Positions 1-6,350 are shown, counted from the first letter of the stretch. The stretch is DNA of 7,906 nt from Alphaproteobacteria bacterium (GCA_003450915.1 DMEM01000183.1:1-7906); one strand, 5' to 3'. Notes: generated by a model not told the origin, from the sequence alone. Made by a program: numbers and translations.

Positions 1-769
1 CAATAATAGTGTCGTTGTCTTCGATTAAATCAACTAGCTTTTTACCATATTCATCATCAATATTTATAACTTTATGTTTTGTATCAAAATCAGTAAATAG
101 ACTTGCTTTTGCTTGAAAGTATTCTTTCATAGTATTATGATAATCTAAATGGTCTTGGCTTAAATTTGTAAAAGCTGCAATGTCAAACTTAACTGCATCA
201 ATTCTACCTTGAACTAAACCGTGTGAAGAAACTTCCATTGTTACGCACTTGGCGTTTCCTTCTGCATAGTTTGCAATATTTTCTTGTATATCAAAAGCAC
301 TACCTGTTGTATTAGCAGCTTCTACCAAGTTACCATAAAAACCATTACCAATAGTTCCCATAGTTGCTGATTTAAAGCCTAGCAGATCAATCCATTGTCC
401 AACAAGTTGAGCAATAGTAGTTTTACCGTTCGTTCCTGTAATACCTACAATGTTTGTTTTAGTAGAAGGGTGCTGGTAGAAATTATCAGCTATTTTTGAA
501 AGTTTTGAATTTAAATCATGAATATAGATTATTTGAGTGTCTTGTATAATCTCTACGTAGTCTTCTGTAGTATCAGAATCAGCTAAAATAGCAGTTACAT
601 TATTTTCTAGAGTTGAATCTATGAATTTTCTAGCATCAATATTATGCCCGTTAATAGCGCAGAATAAAAAGCCATTAGTTGCTTGGCGACTATCAAGAGT
701 TATGTTTGCGATATCACAATCTTGAAAGTTAATAGTAGTAATATCATTTAAAATATTTGAAAGTTTCAT
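1..769 (-). CDS. murE: UDP-N-acetylmuramyl-tripeptide synthetase MurE, N-terminal part (runs off the left edge)
   Basis: This is a cytoplasmic Mur ligase that adds the third stem-peptide amino acid (usually meso-diaminopimelate in Gram-negatives) to UDP-MurNAc-L-Ala-D-Glu using ATP. I translated 256 residues from the ATG at 769; full-length MurE is about 480-500, so roughly half is present. The N-terminal substrate domain has LDSRQATNGFLFCA at about 25-38. The ATP P-loop GITGTNGKTT is at 109-118, with Lys116 as the P-loop lysine. MEVSSHGL is at 178-185, and FTNLSQDHLDYH at 200-211 is followed by Lys221, which aligns with the carbamylated lysine of the family. The motif that distinguishes diaminopimelate from lysine enzymes lies outside the window. 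An AAAGGA ribosome site (781-786) sits 11 nt before the start, with a promoter just upstream. Being promoter-proximal, it does not sit inside a standard upstream mraZ-mraY cluster. Family assignment is secure. Confidence 0.95.
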   Translation of the reverse strand, partial: MKLSNILNDITTINFQDCDIANITLDSRQATNGFLFCAINGHNIDARKFIDSTLENNVTAILADSDTTEDYVEIIQDTQIIYIHDLNSKLSKIADNFYQHPSTKTNIVGITGTNGKTTIAQLVGQWIDLLGFKSATMGTIGNGFYGNLVEAANTTGSAFDIQENIANYAEGNAKCVTMEVSSHGLVQGRIDAVKFDIAAFTNLSQDHLDYHNTMKEYFQAKASLFTDFDTKHKVINIDDEYGKKLVDLIEDNDTII

Positions 770-808
770 TAAATCTGAAATCCTTTAATTGTTATATTTC
801 GACAGCTG

Positions 809-837
809 ATTATACACCAAAATGGTTGTTATCGCAA
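809..837 (-). promoter_or_regulatory. Sigma70-type promoter of murE
   Basis: On the minus strand there is a perfect -10 TATAAT (809-814) and a -35 TTGCGA (832-837, 4 of 6 consensus bases), separated by exactly 17 nt. Transcription should start near 803, giving a leader of about 34 nt before the murE ATG. The placement is an inference from consensus matching. Confidence 0.65.
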
Positions 838-879
838 ATTTATATAAAGTAACAAGTCTATAAATACTATAATGTATAC

Positions 880-905
880 TAAAATAAATATAAATATTTA
901 TTTTA
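880..905. repeat. Perfect A/T-only inverted repeat
   Basis: An 11-bp inverted repeat (TAAAATAAATA / TATTTATTTTA) surrounds a 4-nt centre TAAA. It lies in the 314-bp gene-free stretch 770-1083, upstream of the murE promoter. The stem has no G or C, so it is weak as an RNA terminator. It may be a bent or easily melted DNA site, or simply chance in AT-rich sequence. A second small palindrome, GCAAAC-TT-GTTTGC, follows at 931-944. No credible ORF was found in this spacer. Confidence 0.4.
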
Positions 906-990
906 TGGTTATTGTAAGATGTTATTATGAGCAAACTTGTTTGCGTGATAATCCAAGGTATAGCTTAAAAGTCTTTACCAATTTACCCTA

Positions 991-1040
991 GACTCTCAGG
1001 TCGAGTAAACTCTCCTCAGGATGACATGTGAGTGGAATGG
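991..1040. repeat. Degenerate intergenic repeat-like segment
   Basis: This non-coding stretch differs in texture from the AT-rich spacer before it. It holds two direct copies of a short CTCTC-CTCAGG-like word (993-1000 and 1011-1020). It then has GGATGACATG and GGAATGG (1019-1040), words typical of dispersed palindromic repeats (the GGAATGACA kind) found between genes in some proteobacteria. A related word, GGAATGACAGCGG, occurs at 1614-1626 on the other side of the neighbouring gene. No inverted ends or transposase remnant are visible. The repeat nature is inferred, and matching copies elsewhere in the genome would be needed to establish it. Confidence 0.35.
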
Positions 1041-1045
1041 ATAAT

Positions 1046-1072
1046 AAAAAACCTCCTTAAACTTTAAGGAGG
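1046..1072 (-). terminator. Rho-independent terminator of the unknown gene at 1084-1494
   Basis: Read on the minus strand, the perfect inverted repeat CCTCCTTAAA / TTTAAGGAGG (1052-1072) can form about 8 bp with a 5-nt loop. A run of six T residues (1046-1051) follows directly. It begins 11 nt after the stop codon of the upstream gene, as expected for an intrinsic terminator. Confidence 0.9.
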
Positions 1073-1083
1073 AGGTCGATTGG

Positions 1084-1494
1084 TTAAGAAGGGATTAAAA
1101 CGGACTCATATTGTTTGATTTGCATTTTTATATGCGGATTGTCAGCTTCTGCTACGGCCAGCTTTAGATCCTCCAAATAGCAAATAAGTCCAATCTCGCC
1201 TTCGTTTAGGGGAGTGTTAAAAACTAATTCGCCATCAATGTGAATTTTCTTTACTGTATCAAGTGTTCTTTCTAAAACTACTAGAGAATCATGTCCTGCA
1301 AAGAATTCTGCGTCAAATTTGACCCCCTCATAGCTGATGCCAACATAGCCAACATCATCTATATAAGCATTTTCATCGAAAGGCTTCATGCAGAAAATAT
1401 TGCCGATTGATCGTTTTTCAGCATTAAAACGCTCGATTAACTTTTGAGCATTCGGTTTAGATGTTTCATTTATGTAGCTATAAAAGTCATCCAT
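1084..1494 (-). CDS. Hypothetical protein, 136 aa, unknown function
   Basis: I do not recognise the family. The predicted protein is soluble, acidic and mixed alpha/beta-looking. It has no signal peptide, no membrane segment and no obvious catalytic motif. The N-terminal third (DDFYSYINETSKPNAQKLIERF) looks helical and the middle (VGYVGISYEGVKFDAEFFAG) looks beta-rich. A motif-poor C-terminus follows, with two cysteines in all (35 and 105). It is very likely a real gene: AAGGAA lies 6 nt before the ATG, a near-consensus promoter lies about 40 nt upstream, and an intrinsic terminator follows within 12 nt. G+C is about 37% by hand count, a little above the neighbouring tkt. It forms its own transcription unit between pgk and murE and has repeat-like sequence on both sides, so it may be an accessory insertion. 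It could be a small ligand-binding or immunity-type protein, but nothing in the sequence decides this. Confidence 0.85.
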   Translation of the reverse strand: MDDFYSYINETSKPNAQKLIERFNAEKRSIGNIFCMKPFDENAYIDDVGYVGISYEGVKFDAEFFAGHDSLVVLERTLDTVKKIHIDGELVFNTPLNEGEIGLICYLEDLKLAVAEADNPHIKMQIKQYESVLIPS

Positions 1495-1536
1495 GTGATA
1501 TTCCTTAATAAGCGGTACGTGTGGTTATTTAATATA

Positions 1537-1565
1537 ATTATAGATATTATTGATAGAATTTTCAA
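1537..1565 (-). promoter_or_regulatory. Strong sigma70-type promoter of the unknown gene
   Basis: On the minus strand there is a perfect -10 TATAAT (1537-1542) and a -35 TTGAAA (1560-1565, 5 of 6 bases), with the optimal 17-nt spacer. The start should fall near 1530, giving a leader of about 36 nt before the ATG at 1494. This is one of the two best promoter matches in the window, suggesting high expression of the unknown gene. Confidence 0.75.
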
Positions 1566-1589
1566 GGAATATATGTTGCACTAGGCTAC

Positions 1590-1626
1590 CTTCTTGATCC
1601 TGCATCTACATATGGAATGACAGCGG
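1590..1626. repeat. Degenerate palindromic repeat remnant
   Basis: The segment reads GATCCTGCAT, a short centre, then TATGGAATGACAGCGG. It resembles a decayed copy of a dispersed palindrome of the GATTCCCGC...GCGGGAATGACAGCGG kind that is common between genes in some AT-rich proteobacteria. The GGAATGACA word echoes GGATGACA at 1019-1026. The arms no longer pair well, so this is a remnant at most. Confidence 0.35.
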
Positions 1627-1641
1627 TTTTATTTTTAGCAC

Positions 1642-1671
1642 AAAAAAGTAAGCCTACAAATGTAAGCTTAC
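1642..1671 (-). terminator. Rho-independent terminator of the tkt-gap-pgk unit
   Basis: On the minus strand GTAAGCTTAC, loop ATTT, GTAGGCTTAC forms a 10-bp stem with one G-U pair, followed immediately by six T residues (1642-1647). It starts 16 nt after the pgk stop codon. The G-U pair would be an A-C mismatch on the other strand, so the structure belongs to minus-strand RNA. It marks pgk as the last gene; pyk and fba, which often follow in other genomes, are absent. Confidence 0.92.
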
Positions 1672-1687
1672 ATTAAGTAAAATAATA

Positions 1688-2875
1688 TTATTCAGTAATT
1701 GCTTTAATTCCTGGAAGCATCTTGCCTTCAAGAGCTTCAAGTAGTGCACCACCACCTGTAGAAATAAAGTCAAAGCTTGCTTCAGTACCTGATTTGTGGA
1801 TTGCATATAATGTATCACCGCCACCTGCAACTTTATAACCACCTAACTCATTAAGTTGTTTGAATAGTTCATTTGTACCATTATCAAAAGGACTAACTTC
1901 AAATACTCCTAGAGGTCCGTTAATAAGGATTAAATCGTGTTCTTTAAGTTTTTCAATCCAGTTAGCTACAGTTTCAGATCCTGTGTCTAATGCCATCATT
2001 GATGCAGGAATATTATCAATAGAAACAGCAGTAGGCTCTAAGTCTGATTTTGGTTCATAAGAACATACTACGTCAGTAGGTAGGTGAATTTGACAGTTGT
2101 TGTCCGCAGCTTGTTCTATAATTGCTTTAGCTTCTTTTAACATGTCTTCTTCATGTTTTGATGTGCCAACCTCATATCCTTGAGATGCAATAAAAGTATT
2201 AGCCATAGCCCCTGCGATAAAAACATCATCAGCATAATCAAGAAGGTTACGTAATAAGCCAAGTTTTGTAGAGATTTTTGCACCAGATGAAATAATTGCT
2301 ATTTTTTTCTGCTCTTGTTTAAATTTATCAATGATATTAAGGTTTCTAAGCTCTTCTTCCATTAACATGCCGACAGCTTTTTGTTTAACAAATTTACAAA
2401 TAGCATCAACACTTGTATGAGAACGATGAGAACTTGCAAATGCATCGTTAACATATAAAGAAACATCATTTGATAGCATTGAAGCTAAGAACGTGTCATT
2501 ATCTGTTTCACCATCGAAGAATCTAATGTTTTCTAAAATAAGAACTTTACCTGGTTTTAAAGCTGCTTTAGCTTGGTCAATAAATTGTTTGTCTATACCT
2601 GAACAAAATGATACTGATTGATCTAATAGTTTTTCTAGCTCATTTGCAATCGGTAGAAGTGAAAGTTCTGGCTCATTGTTTGTTGGTCTACCCAAATGGC
2701 TTATAATAACAACTCTTGCACCTTTATCGGTTAGGTTTTTAATTGTTGGAAGGTGCGCTTGAATTCTAGCATTGTCTAAAATTTTACCATTGTTCATTGG
2801 CACGTTAAAATCAACTCTAACTAATACAAGTTGACCTTGAAGGTTTTCAAAATTGCTTAGTGTTTTATAATTCAT
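1688..2875 (-). CDS. pgk: Phosphoglycerate kinase
   Basis: This cytosolic, monomeric two-domain enzyme transfers the phosphate of 1,3-bisphosphoglycerate to ADP, making 3-phosphoglycerate and ATP; the reaction is reversible in gluconeogenesis. At 395 aa it has the usual bacterial length. The N-terminal substrate domain has RVDFNVP (20-26), SHLGRP (59-64), ENIRFF (115-120) and NDAFASSHRSHTS (143-155). The C-terminal nucleotide domain has SGAKISTK (197-204), NGPLGVFE (319-326), GGGDT (351-355) and STGGGA (372-377). Some usual glycines are replaced by small residues: GGAK is SGAK, and GGGMANT is AGAMANT at 221-227. The start is supported by AAGG (2884-2887) 8 nt before the ATG. It is the last gene of the tkt-gap-pgk unit, preceded by a strong intercistronic hairpin and followed by an intrinsic terminator. 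Confidence 0.97.
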   Translation of the reverse strand: MNYKTLSNFENLQGQLVLVRVDFNVPMNNGKILDNARIQAHLPTIKNLTDKGARVVIISHLGRPTNNEPELSLLPIANELEKLLDQSVSFCSGIDKQFIDQAKAALKPGKVLILENIRFFDGETDNDTFLASMLSNDVSLYVNDAFASSHRSHTSVDAICKFVKQKAVGMLMEEELRNLNIIDKFKQEQKKIAIISSGAKISTKLGLLRNLLDYADDVFIAGAMANTFIASQGYEVGTSKHEEDMLKEAKAIIEQAADNNCQIHLPTDVVCSYEPKSDLEPTAVSIDNIPASMMALDTGSETVANWIEKLKEHDLILINGPLGVFEVSPFDNGTNELFKQLNELGGYKVAGGGDTLYAIHKSGTEASFDFISTGGGALLEALEGKMLPGIKAITE

Positions 2876-2907
2876 CTTTTTTACCTTAATTTTATTATTA
2901 TTTGATG

Positions 2908-2939
2908 AAAGAGCCTTCAGTTTTGACCAAAAGCTCTTT
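2908..2939 (-). promoter_or_regulatory. Intercistronic RNA hairpin between gap and pgk
   Basis: On the minus strand AAAGAGCTTTTGGT and ACTGAAGGCTCTTT pair into a continuous 14-bp stem (three G-U pairs) with a CAAA loop, starting 11 nt after the gap stop. No T-run follows, and the pgk ribosome site lies about 20 nt beyond, so it is not a classic terminator. The G-U pairs mean the stem forms well only in minus-strand RNA. The likely role is a 3' stabiliser or processing element setting the gap:pgk mRNA ratio; partial termination is an alternative. Confidence 0.6.
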
Positions 2940-2950
2940 ATATTTAAAAA

Positions 2951-4000
2951 TTATTTTTCTAAACTTGCGAAGTATACTGCTAGGTCTAACATTCTGTTAG
3001 AGAAGCCATACTCATTGTCATACCATGCCATAACTTTACATAGTTTTTTGTTTGCATTAACATTTGTTTGTGTTAAATCAAAAATTGATGAGTAGCTTGA
3101 GTGGTTGAAGTCTGTTGATACAAGAGGAAGATTAGCTCCGCCTAATACACCAGCTACTTCAGCATTATCAATTGCATTGCTTAGTAGTTCGTTAATTTCT
3201 TCAGCTGAAGTTTCACGCTTAGCAACAAAAGTTAAATCAACTAATGAAACGTTTGGAGTTGGAACTCTAACTGCTTGACCATCTAACTTACCAGCTAGTT
3301 TAGGTAGAACTAAACCAACAGCCTTTGCAGCACCTGTTGATGAAGGAATCATGCTTAGTGCACCAGCTCTAGCTCTTCTAAGGTCTTTATGAGGAGCATC
3401 TTGTAGGTTTTGGTCGTTAGTGTAAGCGTGAATTGTAGTCATAAGACCAGATTCAATACCAATTTCTTCATCTAAAACTTTAGCGATAGGTGCTAAACAG
3501 TTTGTTGTGCATGATGCGTTTGAAATAATTGTATCTTCTGCTGATAGCTCTTCATGGTTTACACCGTATACAATTGTTTTATCCATATCTTCACCTGGTG
3601 CTGATACGATAACTTTTTTAGCACCTGCTTTAATGTGCTTGCCTGCTGTTTCTTTTGACTTGAAAAGACCTGTACATTCAAAAACGATATCAACATCTAA
3701 ATCGCCCCATGGTAGGTTTTCAGGATCTCTTTCAGCGAAAACTTTAATTTCATCTTCTCCTACAAAAATGCTATCTTCTGATGCGTGAACTGGCTCGTCA
3801 GCAAAAATACCGTGTACAGAGTCAAAAGTTAGCATGTGAGATAATGTTTTTGTATCCGCTAAGTCGTTAATAGCTACAATTTTAATAGCATCTCTATTTT
3901 CGTGACATAGTTTAGCTTGTTGTACAAAATCATCGTATAATGCTCTTACAACACATCTACCGATTCTACCGAAACCGTTAATAGCAACGTTAATTGTCAT
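2951..4000 (-). CDS. gap: Glyceraldehyde-3-phosphate dehydrogenase, NAD-type
   Basis: This cytosolic tetrameric enzyme oxidises and phosphorylates glyceraldehyde-3-phosphate to 1,3-bisphosphoglycerate, feeding PGK encoded next door. The 349-aa product starts MTINVAINGFGRIGR, the family's Rossmann NAD-binding start. Asp46 in VAINDLAD is the position that favours NAD over NADP. The catalytic loop SNASCTTNC puts the nucleophile at Cys164, with His191 in TTIHAYTND. DLRRARAGALSMIPSSTGAAKA and the C-terminal WYDNEYGFSNRM are typical GAPDH. Erythrose-4-phosphate dehydrogenase (Epd) is a near relative, but the substrate-site motifs here are of GAPDH type. It is about 15 aa longer than many homologues, mainly from a charged insertion near residues 24-40. 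A longer frame runs to a TTG at 4051 but has no ribosome site, so the ATG at 4000 was chosen. The tkt stop lies 54 nt upstream. Confidence 0.96.
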   Translation of the reverse strand: MTINVAINGFGRIGRCVVRALYDDFVQQAKLCHENRDAIKIVAINDLADTKTLSHMLTFDSVHGIFADEPVHASEDSIFVGEDEIKVFAERDPENLPWGDLDVDIVFECTGLFKSKETAGKHIKAGAKKVIVSAPGEDMDKTIVYGVNHEELSAEDTIISNASCTTNCLAPIAKVLDEEIGIESGLMTTIHAYTNDQNLQDAPHKDLRRARAGALSMIPSSTGAAKAVGLVLPKLAGKLDGQAVRVPTPNVSLVDLTFVAKRETSAEEINELLSNAIDNAEVAGVLGGANLPLVSTDFNHSSYSSIFDLTQTNVNANKKLCKVMAWYDNEYGFSNRMLDLAVYFASLEK

Positions 4001-4008
4001 ATTTATTA

Positions 4009-4015
4009 TTCCTTT
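4009..4015 (-). promoter_or_regulatory. Ribosome binding site that fixes the gap start
   Basis: AAAGGAA on the minus strand lies 8 nt before the ATG at 4000, which opens the canonical MTINVAINGFGRIG sequence. The alternative in-frame TTG at 4051 would place this site inside the coding region and add 17 residues unlike any GAPDH start. Confidence 0.8.
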
Positions 4016-4054
4016 ATTTTTGTTTGAGTTATCTTTAAGATATTTACCCAAATA

Positions 4055-5998
4055 CTATATCATAGAATTTAGCTCTTTATAAGCAAATTCGGCATTTAAA
4101 TTAAAATAATTATAAACATCATCTGCCTTAGCTGATTTACCGAATTCATCTATGCATAGAAGCCTACCTTCAAGGCCAGCTAAGTTAGCTAGGCCCATGC
4201 TTGAAGCAGCTTCTATTACTAAACGTTTAGTAATGTTTTTAGGTAAAATAGAATTTCTATATTCTTCAGGTTGTCTCATGAATAATTCATAACAAGGCAT
4301 AGAAACTACAGAAACATTTTTATCTTCTGAATTTAATTTTTTAGCTGTTTCAATTGCGATATGAACCTCAGATCCTGTAGCAATAATAATTGCATCTAAT
4401 TCTTGAGTTTTCTTATCTTTATTTTCATAAATAATATAACCACCCGAAGCAACTTTATTAATTTCAGAAAACTCAGACCTTACTAAATCTAAGTTTTGTC
4501 TTGATAGCATATAAAAGCTTGGAGCATTAGTTATAGATAAACCAGTTTGCCATGCTTCAACAGTTTCTACCATATCACAAGGGCGGAATGTATAAGAATT
4601 TGGAATAGCTCTTAAGCTAACGAATTGTTCAATAGGTTGATGAGTAGGACCATCTTCTCCAACACCAATACTATCATGTGTAAATATATATTGAACAGGC
4701 AAGCCCATTAATGCAGACATTCTTAATGATGGTTTAACAAAATCAGAAAATGATAAGAATGTTCCAACAGCTGGAGTTATCTTTTTATCAGCATATGCAG
4801 ATAAGCCATTTGCAACAGCTCCCATTGCATGTTCTCTAATACCGTAATGGATATAACTACCAGATTTATCTTCAGGTGTAATATCTTGCATAAATTCAGG
4901 TCTTGTACAATTTGATGGAGTTAAATCAGCTGAACCAGACATAAAGTTATTATCAACTCTAGCTGCTAGTTCAATACATTCACCCATAGAAGCACGAGTA
5001 GCTTGGCTTACCTCTTCTTCAACTGCCATTCTTTTTAGTTCTGTTAAAGCTTTTTGTAAGTCTTTTGAATAATCAGTAAAGAACTTATCATCGTTAATAG
5101 CCTTAAATGTTTTTGTATTATGAATTTCTTGAAAGCTTTTTAATACTTCATTAGGAACTACAAAATCATCTTCTTTAATATCTAATGCTTTTTTTAATTC
5201 TACTAGTTCAGTTTCTTTTAATGCATAACCGTGAATACCACTTGAGTCTTCTTTGATAGTATCTTTACCTATAACTGTATTAAGCATAATAAATGTAGGT
5301 TTGCTTTTACTCTTCTTAGCTTTTGTTAATGCTTTATCAATTGCTTTATGGTTATGACCATCGCATGATATAACATCAAAGCCGTAAGCTTGCATTCTCT
5401 TCTTAATATCTGTAGATGTAAATAGAGATGTTTTACCGTCGATTGTTATCTTGTTATCATCAAATAGAACAATAAGCTTATTTAGTTTTAAGTGTCCAGC
5501 TAGTTCTAATGCTTCATGAGAGATACCTTCTGCTAAACAACCATCACCTAATGATACATATGTGTAGTTAGATAGTTCTTTATGCTTTGCAGATATTCTT
5601 GCTTCTGCAATAGCTAAACCAACAGCAGTTGCTAAACCTTGACCTAATGGGCCTGTAGATATGTCAACTCCGTCTAAAAGATCCATTTCAGGGTGGCCTG
5701 CAGTTTTTGAATTTAATTGTCTGAATTGTTTAATATCATCGATAGATATATCTTTATAGCCAGAGATGTATAGTAGAGAGTATAATAAAGCACTAGCATG
5801 TCCATTAGACATAACAAATCTATCTCTATTAATTGCCTTTGGGTTGTTAATATCAAAGTTTAAGTGTTTAGCATATAGAACTGTTAGAAAGTCTGCCATG
5901 CCGATTGCTGCACCTGTGTGACCTGATTTTGCCTTGCTGATTGAAGTTGCTGATAAATATTTTGTGTAATTACTAATTTTTTGTAGCTGCTTATACAT
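4055..5998 (-). CDS. tkt: Transketolase
   Basis: This thiamine-diphosphate enzyme moves two-carbon units between sugar phosphates, linking the pentose phosphate pathway to glycolysis through fructose-6-phosphate and glyceraldehyde-3-phosphate. At 647 aa it is slightly shorter than the E. coli enzyme (about 663). The ThDP domain has SGHTG with His27, SNGHAS with His67, GPLGQG (117-122) and the GDG...DDN cofactor motif from 151 to 182 (Asp152, Asn182). The pyrimidine domain has GIREHAMG with the catalytic Glu389, and FTHDSIGVGEDGPTHQP (439-455). The C-terminal domain includes IIIATGSEV (537-545) and DEFGKSA (617-623). The usual SGHPG is SGHTG here. The start is supported by AAGGAA (6012-6017), though the 13-nt spacing is long; no other start codon is available between them. 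It is the first gene of tkt-gap-pgk and diverges from the coiled-coil-zapA-ymdB unit. Confidence 0.97.
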   Translation of the reverse strand: MYKQLQKISNYTKYLSATSISKAKSGHTGAAIGMADFLTVLYAKHLNFDINNPKAINRDRFVMSNGHASALLYSLLYISGYKDISIDDIKQFRQLNSKTAGHPEMDLLDGVDISTGPLGQGLATAVGLAIAEARISAKHKELSNYTYVSLGDGCLAEGISHEALELAGHLKLNKLIVLFDDNKITIDGKTSLFTSTDIKKRMQAYGFDVISCDGHNHKAIDKALTKAKKSKSKPTFIMLNTVIGKDTIKEDSSGIHGYALKETELVELKKALDIKEDDFVVPNEVLKSFQEIHNTKTFKAINDDKFFTDYSKDLQKALTELKRMAVEEEVSQATRASMGECIELAARVDNNFMSGSADLTPSNCTRPEFMQDITPEDKSGSYIHYGIREHAMGAVANGLSAYADKKITPAVGTFLSFSDFVKPSLRMSALMGLPVQYIFTHDSIGVGEDGPTHQPIEQFVSLRAIPNSYTFRPCDMVETVEAWQTGLSITNAPSFYMLSRQNLDLVRSEFSEINKVASGGYIIYENKDKKTQELDAIIIATGSEVHIAIETAKKLNSEDKNVSVVSMPCYELFMRQPEEYRNSILPKNITKRLVIEAASSMGLANLAGLEGRLLCIDEFGKSAKADDVYNYFNLNAEFAYKELNSMI

Positions 5999-6028
5999 AA
6001 CTATGAATATATTCCTTGTATTTTTTAT

Positions 6029-6057
6029 TTGATATTTTTCATACTAGATAGTATATT
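6029..6057 (+). promoter_or_regulatory. Sigma70-type promoter of the coiled-coil-zapA-ymdB unit
   Basis: There is a -35 TTGATA (6029-6034, 5 of 6) and a -10 TATATT (6052-6057, 5 of 6) with the optimal 17-nt spacer. The start should be near 6064, about 32 nt before the first ATG at 6096. The -10 overlaps a palindrome and the likely -10 of the opposing tkt promoter. Confidence 0.7.
6041..6054. promoter_or_regulatory. Palindrome in the divergent promoter, possible operator
   Basis: ATACTA-GA-TAGTAT is a perfect 6+6 inverted repeat with a 2-bp centre. It overlaps the plus-strand -10 (6052-6057) and the proposed minus-strand -10 (6050-6055). A regulator bound here could block both directions. Part of the symmetry may simply follow from having opposed TATA-like boxes, so an operator role is only a possibility. 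Confidence 0.4.
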
Positions 6058-6079
6058 AGAGTAAAACGATATAAATTAA
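6050..6079 (-). promoter_or_regulatory. Probable promoter of tkt-gap-pgk
   Basis: On the minus strand a good -10, TATACT (6050-6055, 5 of 6), is preceded at 18 nt by a weak -35, TTAATT (6074-6079, 3 of 6). It would give a leader of about 45 nt before the tkt start. It is placed mainly because this 97-bp gap is the only room for a tkt promoter; other AT-rich boxes in the gap could serve instead. Confidence 0.4.
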
Positions 6080-6095
6080 AAGAAGTTTTTAAAAA

Positions 6096-6338
6096 ATGAA
6101 TCAAACTATTAAACAATCAGGTGTTTTAAGATTAAAAGCAGCGGTAGAAGCTTTAGAAGATAAGCTTAATAAGTCAAAAGTAATTAATGCTGAATCTGCT
6201 TTGTCTGAATCTGCAACACGCATTGATACTGAAATCTTAAAAGCTCTTAAAACAGAGAATAAAGAACTTAAAGAAAAGCAAGATTCTGCTAAAGAGCAGG
6301 TTAATGCATTAATTAATGAACTAAAAGCACAAGTGTAA
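6096..6338 (+). CDS. Small coiled-coil protein encoded upstream of zapA
   Basis: An 80-aa, highly charged, Leu/Ala/Lys/Glu-rich protein with almost no aromatic residues and no proline. Helical heptad-like stretches cover about 11-30 and 44-80 (for example ILKALKTENKELKEK). There is no signal peptide or membrane segment, so it is cytosolic. By position and type it matches the short coiled-coil proteins encoded just before zapA in many proteobacteria, such as ZauP of Caulobacter, which works with ZapA to focus the FtsZ ring. That role is inferred from context, since coiled coils show little sequence identity. The ribosome site is weak (AGAAG, 6081-6085, 10 nt before the ATG). The zapA ATG follows 12 nt after its stop. 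A reverse-strand open frame over the same bases is a shadow. Confidence 0.88.
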   Translation: MNQTIKQSGVLRLKAAVEALEDKLNKSKVINAESALSESATRIDTEILKALKTENKELKEKQDSAKEQVNALINELKAQV

Positions 6339-6350
6339 GGACTAAACAAT

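Noticed and set aside
927..968. 13-codon plus-strand ORF starting ATGAGCAAACTT in the spacer right of murE
   Set aside because: Too short, lacks a ribosome site, and overlaps the 931-944 palindrome; nothing supports translation.
1681..1692. AATAATATTATT palindrome over the pgk stop codon
   Set aside because: Short A/T-only symmetry, expected by chance in this composition; the real terminator is at 1642-1671.
1654..1842. 62-aa minus-strand open frame at the 3' end of pgk
   Set aside because: It overlaps pgk in another frame and runs into the terminator hairpin; no ribosome site and low-complexity composition.
1860..2060. 66-aa plus-strand open frame inside pgk
   Set aside because: Antisense to conserved PGK sequence, without ribosome site or recognisable product.
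3507..3788. 93-aa plus-strand open frame inside gap
   Set aside because: Antisense to the conserved GAPDH catalytic region; a shadow of biased codon use.
4001..4051. N-terminal extension of GAPDH from a TTG at 4051
   Set aside because: No ribosome site precedes the TTG, the 17 added residues are unlike any GAPDH, and AAAGGAA is well placed before the ATG at 4000.
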